Shown one piece after another: positions 46,458 to 55,935 of a stretch of 64,000 bases of DNA; within the stretch, counting starts at the first letter, position 1; every line of letters starts with the position of its first letter. A model generated the notes under the pieces. The model searched no databases. It had not been told where the DNA came from and saw nothing but the letters and a program-made list of their open reading frames with translations. The position numbers were made by a program, and so were the translations under genes. Origin of the DNA: Staphylococcus pasteuri (GTDB taxonomy: Bacteria > Bacillota > Bacilli > Staphylococcales > Staphylococcaceae); assembly GCF_003970495.1 (NCBI RefSeq), contig NZ_RXWW01000061.1, forward strand, positions 156,543-220,542, read 5' to 3'.

Positions 46458-47138
46458 ATGGCTAAAAGCTATGATTATCAAAGTGCGTTTGACATTATTG
46501 GACCAGTTATGATGGGTCCATCAAGCTCTCACACAGCCGGAGCAGTAAAAATCGGAAACTCAGCAAGAGCGGTTTTAGGTGATGTACCTAAAAGTTTAGA
46601 AATTCGTTATTATGAATCATTTGCCAAAACACATCAAGGGCATGGCACAGATGTTGCAGTTGTCGGTGGTGCAATGGGTTATAGTACATTTGATAATAGA
46701 ATTAAAAAAGCATTAGGCATCGCAGAAGAAGAAGGCATTGAAGTAGAAATTATTGAAGATGAAGGAGAAAGTATTGGAGAACATCCAAACTGTGCTTTCA
46801 TCAAAGCTAAAGATGCAAACGGACGCTATATAGAAGTTATCGGTATTTCAATTGGTGGCGGAACTATCAAGATAAAAGGTATCCATGTTAATGGTTTAGA
46901 AACGAAAATGAATCATGGTTTACCGATTTTAACTGTAGATGGACCGGCAGATAAAGCGCAAATCAATCATTTGATTAACGATTTAAACGATATGTCAATT
47001 GAATACAAAGATGAATTAACTCAAATTAATGATGATAAAAGCTTAGTAGTGTTACCATTAAATAAAGCAATCAAAGAATCAGCATTAGACACATTAAGAG
47101 ACAAATACAGTGATTTTACCGTTTCCTATATTAATTAA
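46458..47138 (+). CDS. sdaAB: L-serine dehydratase, beta subunit
   Basis: A protein of 226 residues. The family signature IIGPVMMGPSSSHTAGAVKIG is at the N-terminus and an ACT-like domain (GLPILTVDGPADKAQINH) at the C-terminus. With SdaAA it forms the iron-sulphur L-serine deaminase that yields pyruvate and ammonia. ATG at 46458 follows AAGGAGAG; a GTG immediately before it overlaps the previous stop codon. Confidence 0.93.
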   Translation: MAKSYDYQSAFDIIGPVMMGPSSSHTAGAVKIGNSARAVLGDVPKSLEIRYYESFAKTHQGHGTDVAVVGGAMGYSTFDNRIKKALGIAEEEGIEVEIIEDEGESIGEHPNCAFIKAKDANGRYIEVIGISIGGGTIKIKGIHVNGLETKMNHGLPILTVDGPADKAQINHLINDLNDMSIEYKDELTQINDDKSLVVLPLNKAIKESALDTLRDKYSDFTVSYIN

Positions 47139-47150
47139 GGGGGATTCAAA

Positions 47151-48050
47151 ATGTTTGATTCAATTAGAGAAACTATAGATTATGCAGTTGAAAAAGATAT
47201 GTCCTTTGCAGAAATCATGATCCAAGAAGAAATGGAACTTAAAGGACTTTCACGTGATGAAGTACGTGAAAACATGAGACAAAACTTAGAAGTAATGAGA
47301 GATGCTGTAGTTAAAGGTACTACGGGCGAAGGTGTAGAAAGTGTTACAGGCTATACTGGACATGACGCAGCAAAACTACGTGATTATAACGAAAATAATC
47401 ATGCGCTATCAGGTCATGAAATGATTGAAGCAGTTAAAGGTGCGGTAGCAACTAATGAAGTCAATGCAGCAATGGGTATCATTTGTGCAACACCTACAGC
47501 TGGATCGTCGGGTACAATCCCAGGCGTACTATTTAAATTAGAAAAAACGCATAATATTACTGAAGATCAAATGGTGGATTTCTTATTTACAGCAGCATTA
47601 TTCGGAAGAGTAGTTGCTAATAATGCTAGTGTTGCAGGTGCAACAGGTGGTTGCCAAGCAGAAGTAGGTTCTGCATCAGCAATGGCAGCTGCAGCAGCAG
47701 TAGCAATTTTTGGTGGTTCTCCAGAAGCATCAGGGCATGCAATGGCATTAGCTATCAGTAACTTGTTAGGTCTAGTTTGTGACCCAGTTGCTGGACTAGT
47801 AGAAATTCCTTGTGTTATGAGAAATGCAATTGGTTCAGGTAATGGGTTAATTTCAGCTGACCTTGCATTAGCAGGTGTTGAAAGTAGAATACCTGTTGAC
47901 GAAGTGATTAGCGCTATGGATAAAATTGGTAGAAATTTACCAGCATCATTACGTGAAACTGGTTTAGGTGGTTTAGCAGGAACACCAACTGGTGAAGAAA
48001 TTAAACGTAAAATCTTTGGTGAAGCTGAAGATATGGTAAAAAACAACTAA
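47151..48050 (+). CDS. sdaAA: L-serine dehydratase, alpha subunit (4Fe-4S)
   Basis: A protein of 299 residues carrying the catalytic iron-sulphur site. Conserved cysteines are in GIICATPTAGSSGT, GGCQAEVGSASAMAAA and CDPVAGLVEIPC. It converts L-serine to pyruvate without PLP and is oxygen-sensitive, which agrees with redox control of the operon. It starts 12 bases after sdaAB and ends at a strong terminator. Confidence 0.94.
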   Translation: MFDSIRETIDYAVEKDMSFAEIMIQEEMELKGLSRDEVRENMRQNLEVMRDAVVKGTTGEGVESVTGYTGHDAAKLRDYNENNHALSGHEMIEAVKGAVATNEVNAAMGIICATPTAGSSGTIPGVLFKLEKTHNITEDQMVDFLFTAALFGRVVANNASVAGATGGCQAEVGSASAMAAAAAVAIFGGSPEASGHAMALAISNLLGLVCDPVAGLVEIPCVMRNAIGSGNGLISADLALAGVESRIPVDEVISAMDKIGRNLPASLRETGLGGLAGTPTGEEIKRKIFGEAEDMVKNN

Positions 48051-48064
48051 TTCATTAATCATAA

Positions 48065-48111
48065 TTTAGCACTTAAGTGCCGGATAACTCTGGTACTTAA
48101 GTGCTTTTTTC
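48065..48111 (+). terminator. Serine dehydratase operon terminator
   Basis: AGCACTTAAGTGCC and GGTACTTAAGTGCT arms followed by TTTTTT. The sequence differs from the AGCACTAAG family. Confidence 0.8.
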
Positions 48112-48224
48112 ATATGTTTTTATTAATATATGGAAATATAATCATTTATTTTTTCTGAAGATTAAAAAAACTTATTGCAATTGCACATCCCAATAAATAA
48201 AATAATTTTAAAGGGGCTGGTGCA

Positions 48225-48398
48225 ATGCTACGTTTAACTTTAATTTTTATAGCATTCATCATTAACACAACGATAACGTATTTGTGGACATCAGAGGGAA
48301 CTTGGGTGAATTTATTATTCAAATCATTATCGCTAAGTATGATCATTGTGTTCATGTTTTATTACATTCGTTTTGTTATTGAAAATAGGGAAAGCTAG
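48225..48398 (+). CDS. Small two-segment membrane protein, hypothetical
   Basis: An open frame of 57 codons with AAGGGG nine bases before its ATG. It encodes two hydrophobic segments (LTLIFIAFIINTTITYLW and SLSMIIVFMFYYIRFVI) joined by a short polar loop and ends in a charged tail. The ribosome binding site and the clean topology support a real gene. I do not know a function. It lies between sdaAA and a convergent acetyltransferase. Confidence 0.6.
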   Translation: MLRLTLIFIAFIINTTITYLWTSEGTWVNLLFKSLSLSMIIVFMFYYIRFVIENRES

Positions 48399-48434
48399 TG
48401 AGGTTAAGTAATGGATATTCAATCTGACTTAATC

Positions 48435-48932
48435 TCATTTTATGTTATATAAATCAAGTTGATAAAAAGCAAGGTCAAGCCATTGTTCAAATTTATAACC
48501 TACTTGCGTAATAGTGCCAGCATGATTGAAATTAAATTTCTCATGTAATTTTATGCTACCTATATTGGAGGCATCTATACCTGCAACAATTGTACGATAT
48601 CCACTTTGTTGTGCTTCCTCAATTAATTTTGATAATAATTGTGATGCAATACCACCATTTCTATAGTTAGGGTGAACATAAATTGAATGTTCAATACTAT
48701 AAAGATATGCAGGCCAATCTCTGAAAGAACCATAAGTAGCAAATCCTTGAACGATATTATCTTCCTCAAAAACAAAAACAGGTTCATTTTTCTGATTTTT
48801 ATTTTCAAACCATTGAATACGTTCTTCTATAGTTGTGGGTTCATACGTATATACTGCAGTAGTATTAATAATCGCATCATTATATATCGTTAATATAGCC
48901 TCTAAATCTGATTTTTGTGCTTCTCTAATCAT
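48435..48932 (-). CDS. GNAT N-acetyltransferase, phosphinothricin-acetyltransferase-like
   Basis: A protein of 165 residues of the PAT/YncA branch of GNAT enzymes. It starts IREAQKSDLEAILTIYNDAI and has the branch hallmark VYTYEP, GFATYGSFRDWPAYLYSIEHS, the acetyl-CoA loop HPNYRNGGIASQLL, and ASNIGSIKLHEKFNF. Such enzymes acetylate methionine analogues or other amines. The ATG at 48932 has GAGAGGTG upstream. Confidence 0.85.
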   Translation of the reverse strand: MIREAQKSDLEAILTIYNDAIINTTAVYTYEPTTIEERIQWFENKNQKNEPVFVFEEDNIVQGFATYGSFRDWPAYLYSIEHSIYVHPNYRNGGIASQLLSKLIEEAQQSGYRTIVAGIDASNIGSIKLHEKFNFNHAGTITQVGYKFEQWLDLAFYQLDLYNIK

Positions 48933-49136
48933 CTCAATCACCTCTCAGTCAATTAGAAACTATTTAAATAAAGATTGCAAGATTTATATATTTTGAATTT
49001 TGTATCATTAAATGAAATCAAAATTTTATTCAAAGATGATGTAGTGAACAATGTTTAATGATATACTAAAAACAAAATAAAAGTATAACTAAATTTGGTC
49101 TCAATGATATCGTTTTTAGTTAAAGGAGAAACATTT

Positions 49137-49751
49137 ATGAAAAAATGGACAAATCGATTAATGACTATAGTCGGTGTCATTTTAATATTAGTAGCAATAT
49201 ATTTATTTGCTAAACCTCATATTGATAATTATTTCCATGAAAAAGATAATAGCGATAAAATCGAAAAATATGATAAAACAGAAAGTAAACAAAGTGAACA
49301 TTCCAAAGATAAAACACCAGAAATTCCTAAGGATAAATCTAAAATGGCTGGATATATTAAAGTACCAGATGCTGAAATTGAAGAGCCAGTTTACCCTGGC
49401 CCAGCTACACCAGAACAATTAAATCGTGGTGTTAGCTTTGCGGAAGGTAACGAATCTCTAAGCGATCAAAATATTTCTATTGCAGGTCATACATTTACTG
49501 ACAGACCACATTATCAATTTACTAATTTGAAAGCTGCCAAAAAGGGAAGTAAAGTTTACTTTAAAGTTGGTAATGAGACACGAAAATATAAAATGACAAG
49601 TATAAGAGATGTTGATCCATCTGATGTGAAAGTATTAGATGAACACAAAGGTGAAAAAAATCAATTAACATTGATTACTTGTGATAATTATAATAAAGAA
49701 ACTGGAGTTTGGGAAAAACGTAAAATATTTGTCGCGAAAGAAATTAAATAG
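49137..49751 (+). CDS. srtA: Sortase A
   Basis: A class A sortase of 204 residues. An N-terminal signal anchor (TIVGVILILVAIYLFA) is followed by a Lys/Asp-rich linker (35-68) and the beta-barrel domain. The catalytic set is His118 (IAGHTF), Cys182 (LITCDNY) and Arg195 (VWEKRKIF), offset by two from S. aureus SrtA. It attaches LPXTG surface proteins to lipid II and so to the cell wall. AAAGGAG before the ATG at 49137 fixes the start. It stands alone, as in other staphylococci. Confidence 0.95.
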   Translation: MKKWTNRLMTIVGVILILVAIYLFAKPHIDNYFHEKDNSDKIEKYDKTESKQSEHSKDKTPEIPKDKSKMAGYIKVPDAEIEEPVYPGPATPEQLNRGVSFAEGNESLSDQNISIAGHTFTDRPHYQFTNLKAAKKGSKVYFKVGNETRKYKMTSIRDVDPSDVKVLDEHKGEKNQLTLITCDNYNKETGVWEKRKIFVAKEIK

Positions 49752-49759
49752 AAAAGATA

Positions 49760-49817
49760 TTTAGATGATGAACAACTTCTTATGAATCAATGGTGAAGGT
49801 GTTCATCATTTTTATTT
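49760..49817 (+). terminator. srtA terminator
   Basis: GATGATGAACAACTTC pairs imperfectly with GAAGGTGTTCATCAT and leads into TTTTTATTTTT. Confidence 0.65.
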
Positions 49818-49933
49818 TTCAATAATGAAAGTAATTTCAAATTGTGAATATAGTTTCAGTCTGAATAGGTCATCTTCATTGTCTTTGAAATGTTGTCTAT
49901 AATTAGGATAAAGATGAGATAGGGGGACTACAT

Positions 49934-50740
49934 GTGATTAAAGCAATTGCCGTTGATATGGATGGGACATTTTTAGATTCAAAAAAACAATTCGATAAAG
50001 AACGTTTCGAACGAATTTTTAAAGAATTAAAAAGTAAAGGCATAGAATTTATAGCTGCTAGTGGAAATCAATATGCAAAGTTAAAGTCTATTTTTGGTGA
50101 GAGAGACATGTTTTTTATTGCAGAAAATGGCGCAGTGATATATAAAGGTAACGAATTATATCAATATCGAAGTTTTAATCATCAAGATTATCAAGACGTC
50201 ATTGATTATTTAAATTTAGAAAGACAAATTAATCAATTAGTTGTATGTGGTTTAGAAAGTGCCTATATTTTAGAAGACACACCAGAAGATTTTAAAGAGG
50301 ATACAAAATTTTATTACCATCAATTAAGTGAAATATCCCAATTACAAAATTTACCAGAAGATGAATATGTCAAAATAGCTTTAAACATTAATAGAGAAAC
50401 ACATCCACAATTAGATAAAGATTTACAAGAACGTTTCCCAGAAACTATTAAATTAGTATCAAGTGGTCATGATAGTATTGATATTATTATGCCAAATATG
50501 ACAAAGGGACAAGCTTTACATAGATTGCTTGAATTATGGGGATTAGAACCTTCTGAATTGATGGCTTTTGGTGATGCAAATAATGATAAGGACATGCTAG
50601 AACTAGCGCAATATAGTTATGTAATGAAAAATAGTCAAGACGCCTCATTGTTTGATATAGCGTATGACGTTGCACCAAGTAATGATGAGCAAGGCGTGTT
50701 AACAACAATTGAAACAATGGTACTTGATAATCACAAATAA
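49934..50740 (+). CDS. Cof-type HAD phosphatase
   Basis: A HAD-superfamily IIB hydrolase of 268 residues. The nucleophile motif is AVDMDGTFLD, motif II is IAASGNQ, the lysine motif is MTKGQAL and the acidic motif is FGDANNDKDML. These enzymes dephosphorylate sugar phosphates and related metabolites; the substrate is undefined. The start is a GTG with AGGGGG upstream. It shares a bidirectional terminator with the convergent ldhD. Confidence 0.87.
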   Translation: MIKAIAVDMDGTFLDSKKQFDKERFERIFKELKSKGIEFIAASGNQYAKLKSIFGERDMFFIAENGAVIYKGNELYQYRSFNHQDYQDVIDYLNLERQINQLVVCGLESAYILEDTPEDFKEDTKFYYHQLSEISQLQNLPEDEYVKIALNINRETHPQLDKDLQERFPETIKLVSSGHDSIDIIMPNMTKGQALHRLLELWGLEPSELMAFGDANNDKDMLELAQYSYVMKNSQDASLFDIAYDVAPSNDEQGVLTTIETMVLDNHK

Positions 50741-50792
50741 TAAAAATGCGACGAAGTGACTCTAATTGAATCACTACGTCGCATTTTATTTA
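50740..50792. terminator. Bidirectional terminator
   Basis: AAAATGCGACGAAGTGA pairs with TCACTACGTCGCATTTT, with A- and T-rich flanks. Confidence 0.85.
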
Positions 50793-50797
50793 TACAC

Positions 50798-51790
50798 TTA
50801 ATTTAAACGTGTATCACAAGTACCTGTATTGATAACTGATAATGAAGCATTTAATCCACCTTCTACAAGATTTTGAACGGCTTCATCAGAGAAGAAAGCG
50901 ATGTGAGGTGTTAATAAAATATTTTCATTTTCAATGAGTTCTAATAACGTTTCATCTTCAACTTTTTTATTAGTCCAATCAAATGTGAAGTAAGGTGATT
51001 CAAACTCATAAGTATCAACAGCTGCTCCATATAAAGGACCATTATTAACAGCGTCAATTAAAGCTTTTGTATCTAATACGGCACCACGAGCAGCATTAAC
51101 TAGCACGGCACCTTCTTTTACTTTGGCAAACATATCTTTATCAAATAAGTGATAGCTATCTTTATTTGCTGGTACATGTAAAGAAATAATATCAGCATCT
51201 TTAATAGCTTCTTCTACTGAATCTTTGTACTCTAAGAAATCGAGTGACTCATTTGGATAAGCATCATAACCAATGATTTTTGCACCGAAACCAGCATAGA
51301 TTTTCGCAGTTGCTGCACCAATACGTCCAGTACCGATAATAGCTACAGTCATGTTTTTAACAGGACGTGACATAATAGGTGCTGCCCAAGTGAAATCGTG
51401 ATTTTGTACACGTTTTTCAATAGCAGGGAATTTACGTACTAATTGTAATGCTATTGATACAGAGTATTCAGCAATAGTTTCAGGTGAATAACTAGGTACA
51501 TTTGAAATAATGATACCGTGCTTTTTAGCTAATTCTAAATCGTACATATCGAATCCAGCAGTTCGCTGTGCAATTTGTTTAATGCCATAAGATTCTAATT
51601 TAGGATAAACTTCGTCTTCAAGTTTACCGAATTGCATTGTCGTAACACCATCATAATCTTTAAGTTGATCAACAGTGTCTTTGCTAAGTAATTCAGGTGA
51701 AGTAGTGACTTCTATATTATTCTTTTTACCCCAGTTTAACGCCATTTCTTTCTCATATTCTCTAGTACCGAAAAACATTATTCTTGTCAT
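50798..51790 (-). CDS. ldhD: D-lactate dehydrogenase
   Basis: An NAD-dependent enzyme of 330 residues, identical in length to S. aureus Ddh. It reduces pyruvate to D-lactate in fermentation. Motifs are [35 protein letters not shown], the Rossmann loop [30 protein letters not shown] (Arg), YEFE (Glu region) and [14 protein letters not shown] (His). The ATG at 51790 matches the homologue start; the open frame reaches 51811. A perfect Rex operator lies about 100 bases upstream. A paralogue is at 12208. Confidence 0.93.
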   Translation of the reverse strand: MTRIMFFGTREYEKEMALNWGKKNNIEVTTSPELLSKDTVDQLKDYDGVTTMQFGKLEDEVYPKLESYGIKQIAQRTAGFDMYDLELAKKHGIIISNVPSYSPETIAEYSVSIALQLVRKFPAIEKRVQNHDFTWAAPIMSRPVKNMTVAIIGTGRIGAATAKIYAGFGAKIIGYDAYPNESLDFLEYKDSVEEAIKDADIISLHVPANKDSYHLFDKDMFAKVKEGAVLVNAARGAVLDTKALIDAVNNGPLYGAAVDTYEFESPYFTFDWTNKKVEDETLLELIENENILLTPHIAFFSDEAVQNLVEGGLNASLSVINTGTCDTRLN

Positions 51791-51885
51791 AATGAAATTA
51801 CCCCATTTCAAAAATTATAAAAAGTTGTTTAACAAATAGTATGATATAAAAAATAAGTAAAACTATAACCTACATCCACATTATA

Positions 51886-51903
51886 TTGTGAATCTTTTCA
51901 CAA
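51886..51903 (-). promoter_or_regulatory. Rex operator of ldhD
   Basis: TTGTGAATCTTTTCACAA equals the Rex consensus TTGTGAA-N4-TTCACAA exactly. Rex releases DNA when NADH rises, inducing fermentative dehydrogenases. Confidence 0.8.
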
Positions 51904-52066
51904 ATCAAGTTAAAAATTAGTTTTTTTGAAATCTGAATAGAAATAGTTTTATATGTTTAATTACAAATGTATGTTAACAAGCATTAAAATATGAATTAGT
52001 TCAATTATTTTAGAGAGGGCATCTTTTAAGATATAATATCCATAATAATAATATGGAGGTACCTTT

Positions 52067-52729
52067 ATGAGTAATATGAATCAAACAATTATAGATGCGT
52101 TTAATTTTAGACATGCAACAAAACAATTTGATCCTGAAAAAATCATTCCAAAAGAAGATTTTGAAACAATTTTGGAAGCGGGAAGATTGTCACCAAGTTC
52201 ATTAGGTTTAGAACCATGGAAGTTTGTAGTTGTGCAAAATAAAGTATTGAGAGACAAATTGAAACCTTACAGTTGGGGCGCTCAAAAACAACTTGATTCA
52301 GCAAGCCATTTTGTAATCGTACTTGCGCGTAAAAATGTAACGTCTCAATCTCAATTCGTTCAAGATTTAGTAAAAGGTGTTAAAGGTTATAAGGAAAGTA
52401 CATTACCAGCAGTTTATGAAAAATTTGATAATTTCCAAACTAATTTCCATATTAATGATAGCGAAAGAACATTGTTTGATTGGGCAAGTAAACAAACATA
52501 CATTGCTTTAGCAAATATGATGACAAGTGCAGCGCTTTTAGGCATTGATTCTTGTCCAATGGAAGGCTTTGATTTAGATGAAGTGACATCCCTTTTAAAA
52601 GATGAAGGTATTTTAGATACAGATCATTTTGGTATTTCTGTAATGGCAGCATTTGGTTATCGTGCTGATGAACCACCACACGGTAAAGTTCGTCAAAATT
52701 ATAACGATGTCATTGAGTGGTTTGAGTAA
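52067..52729 (+). CDS. NAD(P)H-dependent nitroreductase family oxidoreductase
   Basis: A flavin-dependent nitroreductase-family protein of 220 residues. It shows [31 protein letters not shown] (FMN-binding), [31 protein letters not shown] and the C-terminal [13 protein letters not shown]. It probably reduces quinones or nitro compounds. GGAGG precedes the ATG within a short CCATA/TATGG dyad overlapping the ribosome binding site. Confidence 0.87.
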   Translation: MSNMNQTIIDAFNFRHATKQFDPEKIIPKEDFETILEAGRLSPSSLGLEPWKFVVVQNKVLRDKLKPYSWGAQKQLDSASHFVIVLARKNVTSQSQFVQDLVKGVKGYKESTLPAVYEKFDNFQTNFHINDSERTLFDWASKQTYIALANMMTSAALLGIDSCPMEGFDLDEVTSLLKDEGILDTDHFGISVMAAFGYRADEPPHGKVRQNYNDVIEWFE

Positions 52730-52744
52730 ATAAATATTTTTAAG

Positions 52745-52809
52745 TGAAGAAAGAGCGGTGAGAAATAATTCGATTTAATTATTATTTCAATCATCGCTCT
52801 TATTTTGGG
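52745..52809 (+). terminator. Rho-independent terminator
   Basis: AAGAGCGGTGAGAAATAAT pairs imperfectly with ATTATTTCAATCATCGCTCT and is followed by TATTTT. Confidence 0.65.
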
Positions 52810-52915
52810 TTGATGAATAGAATCATATGTTGCAGGGTAAACTTAATGTGTACATCCTTGTGAGCACATTATTTTTTAATCATAGCGTATGGATGTAGAA
52901 TGATAACTAAGGAAA

Positions 52916-52929
52916 AGTAAACGTTTACA
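52916..52929 (+). promoter_or_regulatory. cre-like site upstream of aldA
   Basis: AGTAAACGTTTACA matches TGNAARCGNWWNCA except at the first base and contains the perfect palindrome GTAAACGTTTAC. It lies 75 bases before the start codon. Confidence 0.6.
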
Positions 52930-53003
52930 TTTTCGATATAACTTTATATATTGTTTAATACATTTCCTACAGTATTTCAAAAATTATAAAAGGACGGGAT
53001 ACG

Positions 53004-54497
53004 ATGGCAAATATTAACGTAAGAGATTATATAGATGAAAGCTATGGCTTATTTATAAATAACGAGTTTCATAAAAGTGAAAGTGGAGAAACATTAACAG
53101 TTTCTAATCCAGCAAATGGAGAAGAATTAGCTCAAGTAGCTAAAGCAGGTAAAGGTGACGTTGATAAAGCAGTAACAGCGGCTACTGAAGCTTTTGATGC
53201 TTGGAGTAAAATTTCTAAAGAAGAACGTGCTGATTATTTATTAGAAATTAGCCGTAAAATTCATGACAATGCTGAACGATTAGCAACTATCGAATCATTA
53301 CAAAATGGTAAACCTTATCGTGAAACATCTACTATAGATGTACCAATGGCGGCCAACCAATTTAAATATTTCGCAAGTGTTTTAACTACTGATGAAGGTT
53401 CAGTTAATGAAATTGATCATAATACTATGAGTTTAGTAGTAAATGAACCAGTTGGTGTTGTAGGTGCAGTTGTGGCATGGAACTTCCCAATTTTACTTGC
53501 ATCATGGAAACTAGGACCAGCACTTGCTGCAGGTAATACTGTTGTTATTCAACCTTCATCATCTACACCTTTAACATTAATTGAATTAGCTAAAATATTC
53601 CAAGAAGTATTACCTAAAGGTGTTGTTAACGTATTAACTGGTAAAGGTTCTGAATCTGGTGATGCTATATTCAATCATGAAGGTGTTGATAAATTATCAT
53701 TCACTGGTTCTACAGACGTTGGTTATGGCGTAGCTAAAGCAGGTGCTGAACGTATTGTACCAACTACATTAGAACTTGGTGGTAAAAGTGCTAATATCAT
53801 CTTTGATGACGCTAATATTGATCAAGTTATTGAAGGTGTTCAATTAGGTATTCTATTCAACCAAGGTGAGGTATGTAGTGCTGGATCTAGATTACTTGTC
53901 CAATCATCAGTTTATGATAAATTATTACCAAAATTAAAAGAAGCATTTGAAAATATTAAAGTAGGTGACCCATTTGCAGATGATGTTAAAATGGGAAGTC
54001 AAACTGGTGAAGAACAACTAGAAAAAATCCAAAACTATGTCAAATTAGCTGAAGAAGATTCAAGTGCTAACATTGTAACAGGTGGTCATCGCCTTACTGA
54101 TAATGGACGAGATAAAGGTTTCTTCTTTGAACCAACAATTATTGAACTAAAAGATAATAGTCATCGATTAGCACAAGAAGAAATTTTTGGTCCTGTGCTA
54201 ATAGTAGAAAAATTTGACGATGAACAAGAAGCAATTGATATTGCTAATGATTCAGAATATGGACTAGCTGGCGGTATCTTTACAACTAATTTAAATCGTG
54301 CATTAAATGTAGCTAAAGCAATGCGTACAGGTCGTATCTGGATTAATACGTATAACCAAATTCCAGCTGGCGCACCATTCGGCGGATATAAAAAATCAGG
54401 TATCGGTCGTGAAGTATACAAAGATGCAATTAAAAATTATCAACAAGTAAAAAATATTTATATCGATACTTCAAATGAAACTAATGGATTATATTAA
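53004..54497 (+). CDS. aldA: Aldehyde dehydrogenase
   Basis: An NAD-dependent aldehyde dehydrogenase of 497 residues, close to S. aureus AldA. Motifs are [31 protein letters not shown] (NAD), [14 protein letters not shown] (catalytic Glu), [11 protein letters not shown] (catalytic Cys, about residue 292) and [11 protein letters not shown]. It oxidises short aliphatic aldehydes to acids; the preferred substrate is unproven. An upstream cre-like palindrome suggests catabolite repression. A perfect terminator follows. Confidence 0.9.
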   Translation: MANINVRDYIDESYGLFINNEFHKSESGETLTVSNPANGEELAQVAKAGKGDVDKAVTAATEAFDAWSKISKEERADYLLEISRKIHDNAERLATIESLQNGKPYRETSTIDVPMAANQFKYFASVLTTDEGSVNEIDHNTMSLVVNEPVGVVGAVVAWNFPILLASWKLGPALAAGNTVVIQPSSSTPLTLIELAKIFQEVLPKGVVNVLTGKGSESGDAIFNHEGVDKLSFTGSTDVGYGVAKAGAERIVPTTLELGGKSANIIFDDANIDQVIEGVQLGILFNQGEVCSAGSRLLVQSSVYDKLLPKLKEAFENIKVGDPFADDVKMGSQTGEEQLEKIQNYVKLAEEDSSANIVTGGHRLTDNGRDKGFFFEPTIIELKDNSHRLAQEEIFGPVLIVEKFDDEQEAIDIANDSEYGLAGGIFTTNLNRALNVAKAMRTGRIWINTYNQIPAGAPFGGYKKSGIGREVYKDAIKNYQQVKNIYIDTSNETNGLY

Positions 54498-54525
54498 AAC
54501 TTTCTGAGGTTTGTGAATATATAAT

Positions 54526-54570
54526 AAGAGCCAGTCCAAGACTTAAACAATGTCTTGGACTGGCTTTATG
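54526..54570. terminator. Terminator between aldA and the VOC gene
   Basis: AGCCAGTCCAAGAC and GTCTTGGACTGGCT form a perfect 14-bp stem followed by TTTATG. Confidence 0.8.
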
Positions 54571-54583
54571 TTTATATTGAAGT

Positions 54584-55390
54584 TTATTGTTGTGGAACTT
54601 TTGATTCATCTGAATGTAATTGTACAGTAAGTCCTTCAGGTGAAGTTAAAGTTTCATTTGATTGATTAGGTTTATAAATATCAAATCCTGATAATCCATA
54701 GCTATTATCATTATCTTCACGTTTTTTACTTGATTGCCAAGTATTAGCAGCTAAATGATGATGATATTTATTAGTAGACATAAATAGTGCTTGTGGGAAT
54801 TTAGAAATATGTTCAAAACCAATTTGATCTATATAGAATGATTTAGCATCTTCTAAACTATTAGTTTTTAAATGTAAATGTCCGATTTTAGCACCATCTG
54901 GCATACCATCCCAACCATCTTCAGTTCTTTCTAATAATAATGTAGGTCCATCAACTTCTAAAGTATCCATTTTGACGAAACCGTCATTCCAAATCCAACC
55001 ATCTTTTGGACGATCACTATAAATTTCAATACCATTTCCTTCTGGATCAGCGAAATAAAGTGCTTGGCTTACAAGATGGTCTCCAGCACCAATTCTCATA
55101 CCTTTATTAGCTACGTAATATAAGAAGTTAGCTAAGTCAGTATCAGTAGGAAGTAAGTAAGCAATATGGAATAGTCCGGCTTCTGATGCACTAGGTTGTC
55201 TGCCATCTTTAAGTACATTTAAAGTTAAAGTGTGTCCACTTTTACCAATAGCTAGAATAGCTTGTTCGTCGTTTTGAGATAATACACTAAAGCCTAAAAT
55301 GTTTGTATAGTAATCAATCATTGTGTTTAAATCTTTGACGTTTAAATTAATATTTGTAATTTGTGTTGCAGTTTTATCATGAAATGTCAT
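54584..55390 (-). CDS. VOC-family dioxygenase or glyoxalase-like protein (CatE-like)
   Basis: A protein of 268 residues with two vicinal-oxygen-chelate modules. The first has ITNINLNVKDLNTMIDYYTNI, LFHIAYLLP and FADPEGNGIEIYSDRP; the second has IGHLHLKTNSLEDAKSFY and HHHLAANTW. The resemblance is to Bacillus CatE/MhqO-type ring-cleavage enzymes that act on catechols or hydroquinones. The ATG at 55390 has GCGGGGAA upstream. A dyad ATATA-N5-TATAT (55438-55452) upstream resembles a quinone-sensing repressor site. Confidence 0.8.
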   Translation of the reverse strand: MTFHDKTATQITNINLNVKDLNTMIDYYTNILGFSVLSQNDEQAILAIGKSGHTLTLNVLKDGRQPSASEAGLFHIAYLLPTDTDLANFLYYVANKGMRIGAGDHLVSQALYFADPEGNGIEIYSDRPKDGWIWNDGFVKMDTLEVDGPTLLLERTEDGWDGMPDGAKIGHLHLKTNSLEDAKSFYIDQIGFEHISKFPQALFMSTNKYHHHLAANTWQSSKKREDNDNSYGLSGFDIYKPNQSNETLTSPEGLTVQLHSDESKVPQQ

Positions 55391-55437
55391 AGTTAATTCC
55401 CCGCTTTTCTCTCTTTTGAATATATTTATTATAACTG

Positions 55438-55452
55438 ATATAAAAAGTATAT
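55438..55452 (-). promoter_or_regulatory. Possible quinone-responsive (QsrR-like) operator
   Basis: ATATA-AAAAG-TATAT is an inverted repeat similar to the GTATA-N5-TATAC site reported for S. aureus QsrR. The outer bases differ and the region is AT-rich, so this may be chance. Confidence 0.25.
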
Positions 55453-55471
55453 TCAAGATAAAAGTTTAAAA

Positions 55472-55512
55472 AAGAGGGATAAATTGAAAAAACATTTATC
55501 CCTCTTATTACT
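55472..55512 (-). terminator. Terminator-like hairpin
   Basis: AGAGGGATAAATT and ACATTTATCCCTCTT pair around a short A-rich loop, just downstream of the small acetyltransferase gene. Confidence 0.65.
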
Positions 55513-55526
55513 TCTATTTTATCAAT

Positions 55527-55808
55527 TTAACCTAAATATACGTCTTGTACGCTATCATCTTTTTCAAGAACATCTTTTGCGAATGGACAAGAAGCAATAA
55601 TCTTTAAATTGTTTTCACGAGCATAGTCTACAACTTGATATACTAATTTTTTTCCAAGGCCTTGTCCACCAAGTTCATCAGAAACACCAGTATGATCAAT
55701 ATCAATTTCATTATTATCTACAGCTTTAAATGTGATTACTGCTTTAGGATCGTTTTCATCTTCGCCAACATAAAATTTATTTGTACCTTGTTTAATTTCT
55801 TCAGCCAT
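55527..55808 (-). CDS. Small GNAT-like N-acetyltransferase
   Basis: A compact GNAT-like protein of 93 residues (YjdJ-type). The acetyl-CoA loop is ELGGQGLGKKLVYQVVDYA and the C-terminal part has the conserved Cys in IIASCPFAKDVL. Related small proteins bind acetyl-CoA; their substrate is not known. GGAGCG precedes the ATG. It stands alone between an aldehyde dehydrogenase and the VOC gene. Confidence 0.8.
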   Translation of the reverse strand: MAEEIKQGTNKFYVGEDENDPKAVITFKAVDNNEIDIDHTGVSDELGGQGLGKKLVYQVVDYARENNLKIIASCPFAKDVLEKDDSVQDVYLG

Positions 55809-55935
55809 AATTCATCGCTCCTTTATTGTGTATATAGTATATTTATCACTAAATAAAAATTTAAAACATTTGCTATATAAGAATAGAGATTAAATTGAAG
55901 TGCTAGATAAAATTACAGCAGAGCATTTAAACAAT

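Noticed and set aside
47567..48046. 159-codon frame opposite sdaAA
   Set aside because: It is a shadow of the conserved sdaAA reading frame, with the Ala/Pro/Ser-rich composition typical of such antisense frames.
48141..48160. CodY box before the 57-codon membrane gene
   Set aside because: The TTTTTTCTGAAGATT stretch has three mismatches to the consensus in very AT-rich DNA.
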